NCBI GenBank assembly: GCA_035531075.1
Contig: DATKTO010000041.1
Coordinates: 1 to 64,000 of the forward strand
Length of the DNA stretch: 64,000 bases
DNA from: 39-52-133 sp035531075
GTDB taxonomy: Bacteria > Pseudomonadota > Gammaproteobacteria > Burkholderiales > Gallionellaceae
Reading direction: 5' to 3'
A program made the translations under genes and the position numbers. The notes under the pieces were generated by a model, which was not told the DNA's origin, searched no databases, and saw only the letters and a list, made by a program, of their open reading frames with translations. Positions 52,117 to 60,071 of this stretch are shown here, in pieces; the first letter of the stretch is position 1, and the number at the start of each line of letters is the position of its first letter.

Positions 52117-52129
52117 GTAGCGACCGGTG

Positions 52130-52423
52130 TTATTCGTCCTCTGATGTCTTTTTCTTTGCTGGCTTGGGCATCTTGATGACATTGCTTTTCTTTGGCTCAT
52201 CGGCATAGAAAGGCTTTTCGTTTCTGTCTGGTGCTGATTCATTGGCCAGCTCAGCCTCGCGTTCAGAAATTAATCCAAAAAGATCGCGAATGTCATAAAT
52301 CGTGCTTTCTTTCAACGGGTGAGGCATGCCCGGTGCCGGGGTGGCATCCTTGACTATATTGGCTAGCACCTTGCGGAGAGCGCGCAATATGCGTTGTTCT
52401 TTGGATAAGGTGTCATCGTTCAT
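52130..52423 (-). CDS. Conserved hypothetical protein
   Basis: A 97-residue protein from ATG 52423 (MNDDTLSKEQRILRALRKVL). A helical N-terminal half contains HPLKESTIYDIRDLFGLISEREAEL and a Lys/Glu-rich disordered tail (PKKSNVIKMPKPAKKK). No signal peptide. A family is not recognised, though similar short proteins occur in betaproteobacteria, to my recollection. Convergent with the PAQR gene. Confidence 0.6.
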   Translation of the reverse strand: MNDDTLSKEQRILRALRKVLANIVKDATPAPGMPHPLKESTIYDIRDLFGLISEREAELANESAPDRNEKPFYADEPKKSNVIKMPKPAKKKTSEDE

Positions 52424-52646
52424 ACTTAATTGTATAGCTCCGGGTTTTATAAAGTTTATCTGCATGGAATATTTTGATTTTATTGATAATTTGTTGGTTG
52501 GTGCCGAACCGGACAGTAACCTTACGCCAAATCCTGTGCATTGTCCTGTTTGCCTGTTTCATGTGTCAAGCGCACAGCAGGTAGTAGGGATGTAAGGCGT
52601 ATGGTTATGGCTTGGTACAAGACCGTCCCGATTTGCTGGGTTCAGT

Positions 52647-52675
52647 TTGAGTTAAGCGGCTGCTTGAGTTACAAT
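52647..52675 (+). promoter_or_regulatory. Sigma70 promoter TTGAGT-N17-TACAAT for rpsB-tsf
   Basis: The -35 TTGAGT (52647-52652) and -10 TACAAT (52670-52675) each have four or five consensus bases and ideal 17-base spacing. It fits a strong ribosomal-protein promoter. Confidence 0.7.
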
Positions 52676-52679
52676 GCGC

Positions 52680-52815
52680 GCCCTGTTTGTTCGGTATGGT
52701 GCTGAATAACAGGAAATTCACACATCCGTTCATGTTGGGGTGCTCGCAAGGGCTTTTTTCTTGCGGGTCGGGCTGACGGGTGGAGGAACTTAACCCTTAA
52801 CAATTGGAGTCGATT
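52680..52815 (+). promoter_or_regulatory. rpsB 5' leader, possible ribosomal protein S2 autoregulatory RNA
   Basis: About 135 untranslated bases with a hairpin CGCAAG-N9-CTTGCG (about 52745-52765) and a GGAG ribosome-binding site before ATG 52816. S2 autoregulates rpsB-tsf through such leaders in other bacteria. The structure was not modelled. Confidence 0.45.
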
Positions 52816-53544
52816 ATGTCTGGTACTACTATGCGTGAAATGTTGGAAGCGGGCGTCCATTTCGGACACCAAACCCGTTTTTGGAATCCTAAGATGGCGC
52901 CGTTTATTTTCGGCCATCGCAATAAGATTCATATTGTAAACCTGGAAAAAACTGTTCCGATGTACAACGAGGCGCTGAAGTTTGTGCGCAAGTTGGCAGC
53001 GGGCAAGGGTAATAATATTCTGTTCGTGGCGACCAAGCGTCAGGCACGCGAAATCATCAAGGAAGAAGCGATCCGCGCGGGTTGCCCTTATGTTGATTAC
53101 CGCTGGTTGGGCGGTCTGCTCACTAACTTCAAGACTGTGCAGTTGTCTATCAAGCGCCTGAAAGATCTGGAAGCGATGGAAGCGGATGGCAGTTTTGACA
53201 AGTTTTCCAAAAAAGAAGGCCTGATGATGCGCCGCGAGCTGGAAAAGCTGGAGCGCAGCCTGGGCGGCATCAAGGATATGGCTGGCTTGCCATCGGCGAT
53301 TTTTGTGATCGACGTGGGTTACCAGAAAGGTACCGTTACCGAGGCGCAGAAACTGGGTATTCCACTGATCGGCATCGTGGATACCAATCACTCTCCTATC
53401 GGAATTGATTATGTTGTTCCGGGCAACGATGACTCCACACAGGCGATTCGTTTGTATGCCCGCGGCATGGCAGATGCAGTACTGGAAGGACGTGCTCAGG
53501 CGCTGGCAGATTTGGCGGCACAAGTCGAAGAGCGGGCAGCGTAA
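52816..53544 (+). CDS. rpsB: 30S ribosomal protein uS2
   Basis: A 242-residue protein. Hallmarks: MREMLEAGVHFGHQTRFWNP, HIVNLEKT, KRQAREIIKEEA and YVDYRWLGGLLTNFKT, DTNHSPIGIDYVVPGNDD. The ATG 52816 (MSGTTMREML) is preferred to the in-frame ATG at 52804, which would include an unusual extension. First gene of the elongation/lipid supercluster. Confidence 0.98.
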   Translation: MSGTTMREMLEAGVHFGHQTRFWNPKMAPFIFGHRNKIHIVNLEKTVPMYNEALKFVRKLAAGKGNNILFVATKRQAREIIKEEAIRAGCPYVDYRWLGGLLTNFKTVQLSIKRLKDLEAMEADGSFDKFSKKEGLMMRRELEKLERSLGGIKDMAGLPSAIFVIDVGYQKGTVTEAQKLGIPLIGIVDTNHSPIGIDYVVPGNDDSTQAIRLYARGMADAVLEGRAQALADLAAQVEERAA

Positions 53545-53562
53545 GCGGCCTCATCGACACGA

Positions 53563-53587
53563 AGGGGGCGCAAGCCCCTTTTTTTAT
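53563..53587 (+). terminator. Attenuator/terminator between rpsB and tsf
   Basis: AGGGGGC-GCAA-GCCCCTT, a seven-pair stem with a GCAA loop (53563-53580), followed by TTTTT. It should reduce expression of tsf and downstream genes relative to rpsB. Confidence 0.75.
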
Positions 53588-53616
53588 ATAGATTTAGCAT
53601 TTGAAGGAGTTTCAGC

Positions 53617-54501
53617 ATGGCAGAAATTACAGCAGGTATGGTTAAAGAATTGCGCGAGGCTACCGGCCTTGGCATGATGGATTGCAAGAAGGCGCTGGTG
53701 GACACCAATGGCGACTTCAAGGCGGCAGAAGAGCTGCTGCGTATCAAGAGCGGTGCGAAAGCCAGCAAGGCTTCCTCACGTGTGGCGGCAGAGGGTGTGA
53801 TCAGTTCTTTTGTAACGCCTGATGGCAAGATTGGCGCCGTAGTAGAAGTTAACTGCGAAACCGATTTTGTGGCTAAAAATGACGACTTCGTCGTGTTTGC
53901 AAACAAAGTGGCACAAACTGTTGCCAAGAATGATCCGGCCGATGTGGAAGCACTGGCGAATATGACAATCAGTGGCGGCAGCGGCACGGTTGAGGAAGCA
54001 CGCAAGGCGCTGGTGATGAAGCTGGGAGAAAATATGACAGTACGTCGTTTTTCGCGCTTTGCTACATCCGGCAAGCTGGCTTCCTATCTGCATGGCAGCA
54101 AGATTGGCGTGTTGCTGGACTTCACCGGTGAAGATACGCTGGGTAAAGACTTGGCCATGCATATCGCGGCAAGCAAGCCAAAATCGGTCGACGCTAGCGG
54201 TGTAAGTGCCGAAGAAATTGCAACCGAGCGCCGTATCGCCATTGAAAAGGCCAAGGAAGCCGGCAAGCCTGAAGCAATGCTGGAAAAAATTGCCGAAGGT
54301 TCGGTGCAGAAATTCCTGAAAGACGTCACTTTGCTGGGCCAGGTATTTGTCAAGGCTGCAGATGGCAAGCAAACTGTTGAACAGCTCCTCAAGAGCCAAA
54401 ACGCGACGGTTAAAGCTTTCCAGATGTTTATCGTGGGTGAGGGGATTGAAAAGGTAGTGGTGGATTACGCCGCTGAAGTTGCTGCTATATCGAAAGGTTA
54501 A
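53617..54501 (+). CDS. tsf: Elongation factor Ts
   Basis: A 294-residue guanine-nucleotide exchange factor for EF-Tu. N-terminal KELREATGLGMMDCKKAL, core NCETDFVAKNDDF and FTGEDTLGKDLAMHIA. Good Shine-Dalgarno AAGGAG. It follows rpsB behind a terminator-like hairpin and precedes pyrH by three bases. Confidence 0.98.
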   Translation: MAEITAGMVKELREATGLGMMDCKKALVDTNGDFKAAEELLRIKSGAKASKASSRVAAEGVISSFVTPDGKIGAVVEVNCETDFVAKNDDFVVFANKVAQTVAKNDPADVEALANMTISGGSGTVEEARKALVMKLGENMTVRRFSRFATSGKLASYLHGSKIGVLLDFTGEDTLGKDLAMHIAASKPKSVDASGVSAEEIATERRIAIEKAKEAGKPEAMLEKIAEGSVQKFLKDVTLLGQVFVKAADGKQTVEQLLKSQNATVKAFQMFIVGEGIEKVVVDYAAEVAAISKG

Positions 54502-54504
54502 ACC

Positions 54505-55227
54505 ATGGGTACTGCCCCTGCATATAAACGTGTTCTTCTCAAACTCTCCGGCGAAGCGCTGATGGGTGATGACAGTTACGGTATCAACCGTACTGTGATT
54601 GAACGTATCGTGGCTGAAGTGGCTGAAGTGGTGGCCATGGGAGTGCAGGTGGCAGTGGTGATTGGCGGCGGCAATATCTTTCGCGGGGTTGCGCCAGCAG
54701 CTGCGGGCATGGATCGTGTTACGGCGGATTACATGGGCATGCTGGCCACCGTGATGAATGCGATGGCGCTGCAGGATGCGATGAAGCGAGCCGGACTGGA
54801 TAGCAGGGTGCAGTCGGCCTTGAATCTGGAGCAGGTGGCAGAGCCGTATATACGCGGCAAAGCGCTGCGCTATCTGGAAGAGGGCAAGGTGGTGATATTT
54901 GGTGCCGGCACCGGCAATCCCTTCTTTACCACTGACACTGCTGCTGCTTTGCGCGGGGTAGAGATGAACGCCGAGGTGGTGATCAAGGCCACCAAGGTGG
55001 ATGGTATTTATACGGCCGATCCGAAAAAAGACAAAACTGCAACCCGTTATAAAAATATCACTTTTGATGAAGCGATTTCCAAGAATTTGCAGGTGATGGA
55101 TGCAACTGCGCTCACGCTGTGTCGTGACCAGAAGATGTCTATCATTGTATTCAATATTTTCAAGGACGGCGCACTTAAGCGTGTAATACTGGGCCAGGAA
55201 GAGGGTACCCTGGTTAGTTGCAATTAA
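54505..55227 (+). CDS. pyrH: Uridylate kinase
   Basis: A 240-residue hexameric UMP kinase. KLSGEALMGDDSYGI, VIGGGNIFRGV and TGNPFFTTDTAAALRGVEM are signatures. It phosphorylates UMP to UDP. Starts three bases after tsf. Confidence 0.98.
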   Translation: MGTAPAYKRVLLKLSGEALMGDDSYGINRTVIERIVAEVAEVVAMGVQVAVVIGGGNIFRGVAPAAAGMDRVTADYMGMLATVMNAMALQDAMKRAGLDSRVQSALNLEQVAEPYIRGKALRYLEEGKVVIFGAGTGNPFFTTDTAAALRGVEMNAEVVIKATKVDGIYTADPKKDKTATRYKNITFDEAISKNLQVMDATALTLCRDQKMSIIVFNIFKDGALKRVILGQEEGTLVSCN

Positions 55228-55263
55228 CACGGGGCGCTTCCAAATTTTGGCAGGAGATAAAAC

Positions 55264-55821
55264 ATGATTTCTGACATAAAGAAAATCGTAGAACAAAAAA
55301 TGAGCAAGTCGCTGGAAACGCTGAAGACGGATTTCGGCAAGGTGCGTACTGGACGTGCGCATCCCGGCATTCTGGATCATGTGATGGTGCCTTATTACGG
55401 CAATCCCACTCTCATTACCCAGGTGGCCAACGTAAACCTGATCGACAATCGCACGATAGGTGTGCAGCCGTGGGAAAAGAACATGGTTGGCCCGGTGGAG
55501 AAGGCGATCCGTGATGCAGATTTGGGATTGAATCCTTCAACAAACGGCGATGTGATTCGTGTGCCGATGCCGATGCTGACTGAAGAAAGACGCAAGGACC
55601 TGATCAAGGTGGTACGCGGCGAAGCTGAAAATGCCAAAGTGGCGGTGCGCAATATTCGGCGTGATGCCAATGAGCAATTGAAGAAACTGCTCAAAGAAAA
55701 ATCCATCAGCGAAGATGAAGAGCGTCGTGCGCAGGAAGATGTGCAAAAATCTACTGACCGTTTTGTGGTTGAAATTGATAAAGCCTTGCAAGCCAAAGAG
55801 GCTGACTTAATGGCGGTTTAA
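55264..55821 (+). CDS. frr: Ribosome recycling factor
   Basis: A 185-residue L-shaped protein. FGKVRTGRAHPGILDHVMV, YYGNPTLITQVANV and PMPMLTEERRKDLIKVV are diagnostic. It splits post-termination ribosomes with EF-G. An AGGAG lies upstream of the ATG. Confidence 0.98.
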   Translation: MISDIKKIVEQKMSKSLETLKTDFGKVRTGRAHPGILDHVMVPYYGNPTLITQVANVNLIDNRTIGVQPWEKNMVGPVEKAIRDADLGLNPSTNGDVIRVPMPMLTEERRKDLIKVVRGEAENAKVAVRNIRRDANEQLKKLLKEKSISEDEERRAQEDVQKSTDRFVVEIDKALQAKEADLMAV

Positions 55822-55900
55822 GCAGTGCAAATCTCGCGGTTTGTGCAATACCGCAGGATAGCTTTCCATCGCTTAATCCATTGTGGGGGTATAGAATTCA

Positions 55901-56704
55901 GTGGCATTATTTCAAAGTTCTACTCGCACTATTCCAGATGCGCCCAAAATACCCAGGCATATTGCGATCATCATGGATGGCAATGGGCGCTGGGCCAAGC
56001 AACGCTTCCTTCCCAGAGTAGCAGGGCATCAGCGAGGCGTTGAATGCTTGCGCGAAACGGTCAAGGCTTGCGGTGCACTAGGTGTAGAGTACCTGACGGT
56101 TTTTGCATTTAGCAGCGAAAACTGGCGGCGTCCTGCCGACGAAGTAACTTTCCTGATGCAATTGTTCCTCAAGATGTTGCAACGCGAAGTCAAAAAGCTG
56201 CATGACAACAATATTCGACTGAAAGTAATTGGTGATCTCGCTCGTTTTGATGCCGAGCTTAAACGGCATATTGCAGAGGCGGAGCAACTCACTGCCAAAA
56301 ATACCGGACTGACTCTGACTATTGCGGCCAATTACGGCGGGCGCTGGGATATTCTGCAAGCCGCACAGGCAATGTGCAAGGCGCGTCCTGAGCTATTGGG
56401 AAATTTTGCCGAATCTGATCTTGATCCCTTTCTTTCCATGCACTATGCACCTGAGCCTGACCTATTTATTCGCACCGGCGGCGAACAGCGCATTTCCAAT
56501 TTTCTGTTGTGGCAACTGGCCTATACCGAGCTTTATTTCACCGATACCTTGTGGCCGGCATTTGATCGCGCAGCATTGGAGGCGGCGATTCAGTCCTACC
56601 AAAATCGCGAACGTCGTTTCGGAAGGACTAGCGATCAACTAGTGGGAGATCCGTCGCGGGATGATAAACCCGTTCAATCCTCTGATATTGGAGATCAGCC
56701 ATAA
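55901..56704 (+). CDS. uppS: Undecaprenyl diphosphate synthase
   Basis: A 267-residue cis-prenyltransferase; IIMDGNGRWAKQR, GHQRGVECLRE and DLFIRTGGEQRISNFL are catalytic landmarks. The C-terminus is extended past the usual end (FGRTSDQLVGDPSRDD...). The start codon is GTG at 55901, with GGGGGT upstream. The stop TAA shares a base with the cdsA ATG. Confidence 0.97.
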   Translation: MALFQSSTRTIPDAPKIPRHIAIIMDGNGRWAKQRFLPRVAGHQRGVECLRETVKACGALGVEYLTVFAFSSENWRRPADEVTFLMQLFLKMLQREVKKLHDNNIRLKVIGDLARFDAELKRHIAEAEQLTAKNTGLTLTIAANYGGRWDILQAAQAMCKARPELLGNFAESDLDPFLSMHYAPEPDLFIRTGGEQRISNFLLWQLAYTELYFTDTLWPAFDRAALEAAIQSYQNRERRFGRTSDQLVGDPSRDDKPVQSSDIGDQP

Positions 56705-57522
56705 TGCTTAAGCAGCGCGTTATTACCGCAATCATACTGGCGAGTCTATTTCTTGCCGCATTGTTTAAATTGCCCGCATCGGGATGGTCTGCACTCGTTG
56801 GCCTGGTGGTCATGCAGGGCGCATGGGAATGGTCGAAGCTGGCCAAGATGCGCGGGGCGACAGTGTGGATATTTATGGCGGCGATGCTGATTTCCTATGC
56901 TGCGCTGCTATGGATGTATGTGCACTTTATTCCACAGCAAAAGCACCAGGTTCAGATAGTGATTTACGGCATGTCAGCCGCGTTCTGGCTGCTGTTTGTA
57001 CCGCTCTGGCTAAAGGGAATCTGCAAGACGCAAAGCCCATCTTTGCTCACTTTAGTGGGATGGCTTGTGCTGTTGCCCACTGCGATGGCGATGCTGGATT
57101 TGCGCGCTGAAAATCCGCAACCCTGGTGGCTGTTGGGGGTAATGGCGATGGTGTGGGTGGCGGATATTTCAGCTTACTTTGCAGGACGTAAATTTGGCAA
57201 GCACAAGCTTGCTCCCGGCATCAGTCCAGGGAAAACCTGGGAAGGTGTGGCGGGTGCCGTGCTCGGGGTGCTGGCTTATGTGGTGCTGGTAATGGCGGGC
57301 AGCGGCATGACACAACATTACTCATTAATCCTCTTCGCCATGGTTGGGGTGGCACTATCTGTCGTTGGTGATCTGTTTGAATCCGCGATAAAGCGCCAGG
57401 CCGGCGTGAAGGACAGCGGCACGCTGTTGCCAGGTCATGGTGGGTTGCTCGATCGGATCGACGCGCTGACTTCCACCCTGCCATTGGCCGCACTGGTGCT
57501 GATTTTAATGAGATTTGCATGA
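56704..57522 (+). CDS. cdsA: Phosphatidate cytidylyltransferase
   Basis: A 272-residue membrane enzyme making CDP-diacylglycerol. Its signature is in SPGKTWEGVAGAVLG and KRQAGVKDSGTLLPGHGGLLDR. Eight or so helices. Its ATG overlaps the uppS stop; its stop overlaps the dxr start by four bases. Confidence 0.97.
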   Translation: MLKQRVITAIILASLFLAALFKLPASGWSALVGLVVMQGAWEWSKLAKMRGATVWIFMAAMLISYAALLWMYVHFIPQQKHQVQIVIYGMSAAFWLLFVPLWLKGICKTQSPSLLTLVGWLVLLPTAMAMLDLRAENPQPWWLLGVMAMVWVADISAYFAGRKFGKHKLAPGISPGKTWEGVAGAVLGVLAYVVLVMAGSGMTQHYSLILFAMVGVALSVVGDLFESAIKRQAGVKDSGTLLPGHGGLLDRIDALTSTLPLAALVLILMRFA

Positions 57523-58712
57523 TGAATAATGCAGGAAAAATGACTTGTCTGACGGTGCTCGGCTCCACTGGCAGCATCGGCACCAGCACGCTGGATGTGG
57601 TAGCGCGCCATCCGGAAAAATATCAGATTGTGGCATTGACCGCGCATCGCCAGGATGAGTTGTTGTTTGAACAATGCCAGCGTTTCGCGCCACGCTATGC
57701 CGTCATGATAGATGAGGCAGCTGCCGGCAGATTGAAGCAGCGCATTGCGGCGGCCGGATTAATGGTGGATGTGTTGTGCGGTGAACATGCGCTGGAACTG
57801 GTTGCATCACTGCCGGAGGTGGATGCGGTGATGGCGGCCATAGTGGGTGCGGCGGGCTTGCGCCCCACGCTTGCTGCTGCACATGCGGGGAAAAAGATCC
57901 TGTTGGCCAATAAAGAAGCGCTGGTGATGGCGGGGCGAATTTTCATGGATGCGGTGCGTCAAAATGGCGCGACCCTGTTGCCGATCGATAGTGAACACAA
58001 TGCGATTTTCCAGGCCCTGCCGCGGGATTACGCGGCGGACATGGCCGGCAGTGGCGTGAGTAAAATTTTGCTGACCGCATCCGGCGGACCGTTCCGTGAC
58101 ACGCCTTTGTCGGCTTTGCAGCAGGTCACGCCGGAACAGGCTTGCGCGCATCCGAACTGGGTGATGGGTCGCAAGATCTCCGTCGATTCCGCCAGCATGA
58201 TGAATAAGGGGCTAGAGGTTATTGAAGCATACTGGCTGTTTAATGCGTCGGCCGACGACATACAGGTAGTGGTACACCCGCAGAGCGTCATTCATTCCAT
58301 GGTGCAGTATGTGGATGGATCGGTGCTGGCGCAGATGGGCAATCCCGATATGCGCACACCGATAGCCCATGCGCTGGCGTATCCGCAGCGAATTGACTCG
58401 GGTGTGGCACCGCTGGATTTATTCAAGGTGGCGACACTCAATTTTGTGGCGCCGGATTTTGAGCGCTTTCCTTGTCTGGCGCTGGCTTACCAGGCTTTGC
58501 GCACGGGTGGCACCGCCCCTGCGGTATTGAATGCAGCCAATGAGGTGGCGGTGGATGCGTTTTTGAACCGGAAAATTTCCTTTCTCGATATCCCGCGGCT
58601 GATCACCGATGTTTTGGCGGCACAAGCGAGCGTTGCGGCCAATACCCTGGATGATGTGCTGATGGCGGATGCGCAAGCCCGTACCGCCGCACAGGAGTGG
58701 ATTATACAATGA
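57519..58712 (+). CDS. dxr: 1-deoxy-D-xylulose 5-phosphate reductoisomerase
   Basis: A 397-residue NADPH enzyme, second step of the MEP isoprenoid pathway. NADPH-binding GSTGSIGTSTLDVV; metal and substrate residues in DSEHNAIFQAL and the SMMNKGLEVIEA region. ATG 57519 overlaps the cdsA stop. Supplies the prenyl units used by UppS. Confidence 0.97.
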   Translation: MMNNAGKMTCLTVLGSTGSIGTSTLDVVARHPEKYQIVALTAHRQDELLFEQCQRFAPRYAVMIDEAAAGRLKQRIAAAGLMVDVLCGEHALELVASLPEVDAVMAAIVGAAGLRPTLAAAHAGKKILLANKEALVMAGRIFMDAVRQNGATLLPIDSEHNAIFQALPRDYAADMAGSGVSKILLTASGGPFRDTPLSALQQVTPEQACAHPNWVMGRKISVDSASMMNKGLEVIEAYWLFNASADDIQVVVHPQSVIHSMVQYVDGSVLAQMGNPDMRTPIAHALAYPQRIDSGVAPLDLFKVATLNFVAPDFERFPCLALAYQALRTGGTAPAVLNAANEVAVDAFLNRKISFLDIPRLITDVLAAQASVAANTLDDVLMADAQARTAAQEWIIQ

Positions 58713-60064
58713 CTACCTTACTGGCTTTTATTACTGCGATAGTGGTGCTGGTTGCGTTCCACGAGTATGGGCATTATTGGGTAGCGAGGCTCTGCGGCGT
58801 CAAAGTGCTGCGTTTTTCTATTGGCTTTGGAAAAATTCTGTATTCCAGGAAATTTTCCGGTGGTGAAACAGAGTGGTCGATCTCCGCTATTCCACTGGGC
58901 GGCTACGTCAAGATGCTGGATGAGCGTGAAGGTGAAGTAAGACCTGAGGAATTGCACCGCGCATTCAATCGTCAGCCGGTATTGCGGCGCATGGCAATTG
59001 TGGTTGCCGGACCAGTGGCGAATCTGCTGTTGGCAATTGTCTTGTACTGGGGACTATTCATTTATGGCGTTCCGGGACTCAAGCCAATATTAGGCAATAT
59101 AACACCCAATTCAGCAGCAGCGGCTGCACAACTGCAAGCGCAGCAAACCATCATCGGCATTAACGGGGTGGAGACGCCTACGTGGCAGGATGTTCGCTGG
59201 GCGTTGCTGGATAGCGTGCTGCAAGGCGGCACGGCAGACCTGGAAATCCGCACATTGCAGGGTGAAACTGCCGCACGTGTTCTAAACATCAGCACATTGA
59301 CTGCGGCCGATCTGGATAGCGACTTTTTGCGCAAACTCGGCATGCAGCCGTTCCAGCCTTTAGTGCGGCCCGTCATCGGCAAGTTGATCGAAGGCGGTGT
59401 TGCACAGCGTGCAGGGGTGAAAACAGACGACACCATACTCAGCGCGAATGGACAATTGATTGAAAATTGGGAAGCGTGGGTGGAAATGGTTCGCAGCCAT
59501 CCGGCAAGCCCGCTGCATCTTGAGATTATGCGTGAAGGTCATGTGATTGCACTGGATCTGACTCCTGATTCGGTACAGGAGGGTGATAAGCGGATAGGAA
59601 AAATCGGTGCCGCTCCGCTGATCAACCAACAAGAATTTGATGCACTGATGACCGAAGTGCGCTATTCGCCCCTCAATGCACTCGGGAAGGCTGTGCGCAA
59701 GACATGGGAAACCAGTGTGGTCAGTTTGCAGATGATGGGCAGGATGATTGTGGGCCAGGTATCCCTTAAAAATCTGAGCGGGCCGGTCACTATTGCCGAC
59801 TATGCAGGACAGTCAGCCAGTATGGGATTGAGCGCGTATCTGTCATTTCTTGCCTTGATCAGCATAAGCCTGGGCGTGTTGAATTTGCTGCCTATCCCTT
59901 TATTGGATGGCGGGCATTTATTGTATTATATGGTGGAGTTGATCAAGGGGAGTCCTGTTCCGGAGGTGCTATGGGAAGCAGGGCAGAAAGTGGGTATTGC
60001 GCTATTGTTCACCCTCATGGCCCTTGCATTGTTCAACGATTTTAGCCGCTTGATTTTAAATTAA
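58709..60064 (+). CDS. rseP: Site-2 intramembrane protease RseP
   Basis: A 451-residue zinc membrane protease. HEYGHYW carries HExxH; the distal Asp is in NLLPIPLLDGGHLLYYM. Two PDZ domains lie between (about 115-195 and 215-290). It cuts anti-sigma factor RseA. ATG 58709 is inside the end of dxr (ATGA) and AGGAG lies about eleven bases upstream. Confidence 0.97.
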   Translation: MTTLLAFITAIVVLVAFHEYGHYWVARLCGVKVLRFSIGFGKILYSRKFSGGETEWSISAIPLGGYVKMLDEREGEVRPEELHRAFNRQPVLRRMAIVVAGPVANLLLAIVLYWGLFIYGVPGLKPILGNITPNSAAAAAQLQAQQTIIGINGVETPTWQDVRWALLDSVLQGGTADLEIRTLQGETAARVLNISTLTAADLDSDFLRKLGMQPFQPLVRPVIGKLIEGGVAQRAGVKTDDTILSANGQLIENWEAWVEMVRSHPASPLHLEIMREGHVIALDLTPDSVQEGDKRIGKIGAAPLINQQEFDALMTEVRYSPLNALGKAVRKTWETSVVSLQMMGRMIVGQVSLKNLSGPVTIADYAGQSASMGLSAYLSFLALISISLGVLNLLPIPLLDGGHLLYYMVELIKGSPVPEVLWEAGQKVGIALLFTLMALALFNDFSRLILN

Positions 60065-60071
60065 AATAACA

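Larger units (their letters stand above)
52466..52815. other. Upstream region of rpsB
   Basis: About 350 bases. It contains the promoter at 52647-52675 and a leader of roughly 130 bases. From 52466 to 52640 there is no other feature seen, apart from short open frames that end without a credible start. Confidence 0.5.

Noticed and set aside
53776..55380. A 534-codon open frame on the minus strand opposite tsf and pyrH
   Set aside because: It lies fully over two certain genes, is rich in His/Ser/Arg as expected for an antisense shadow and has no recognisable domain.
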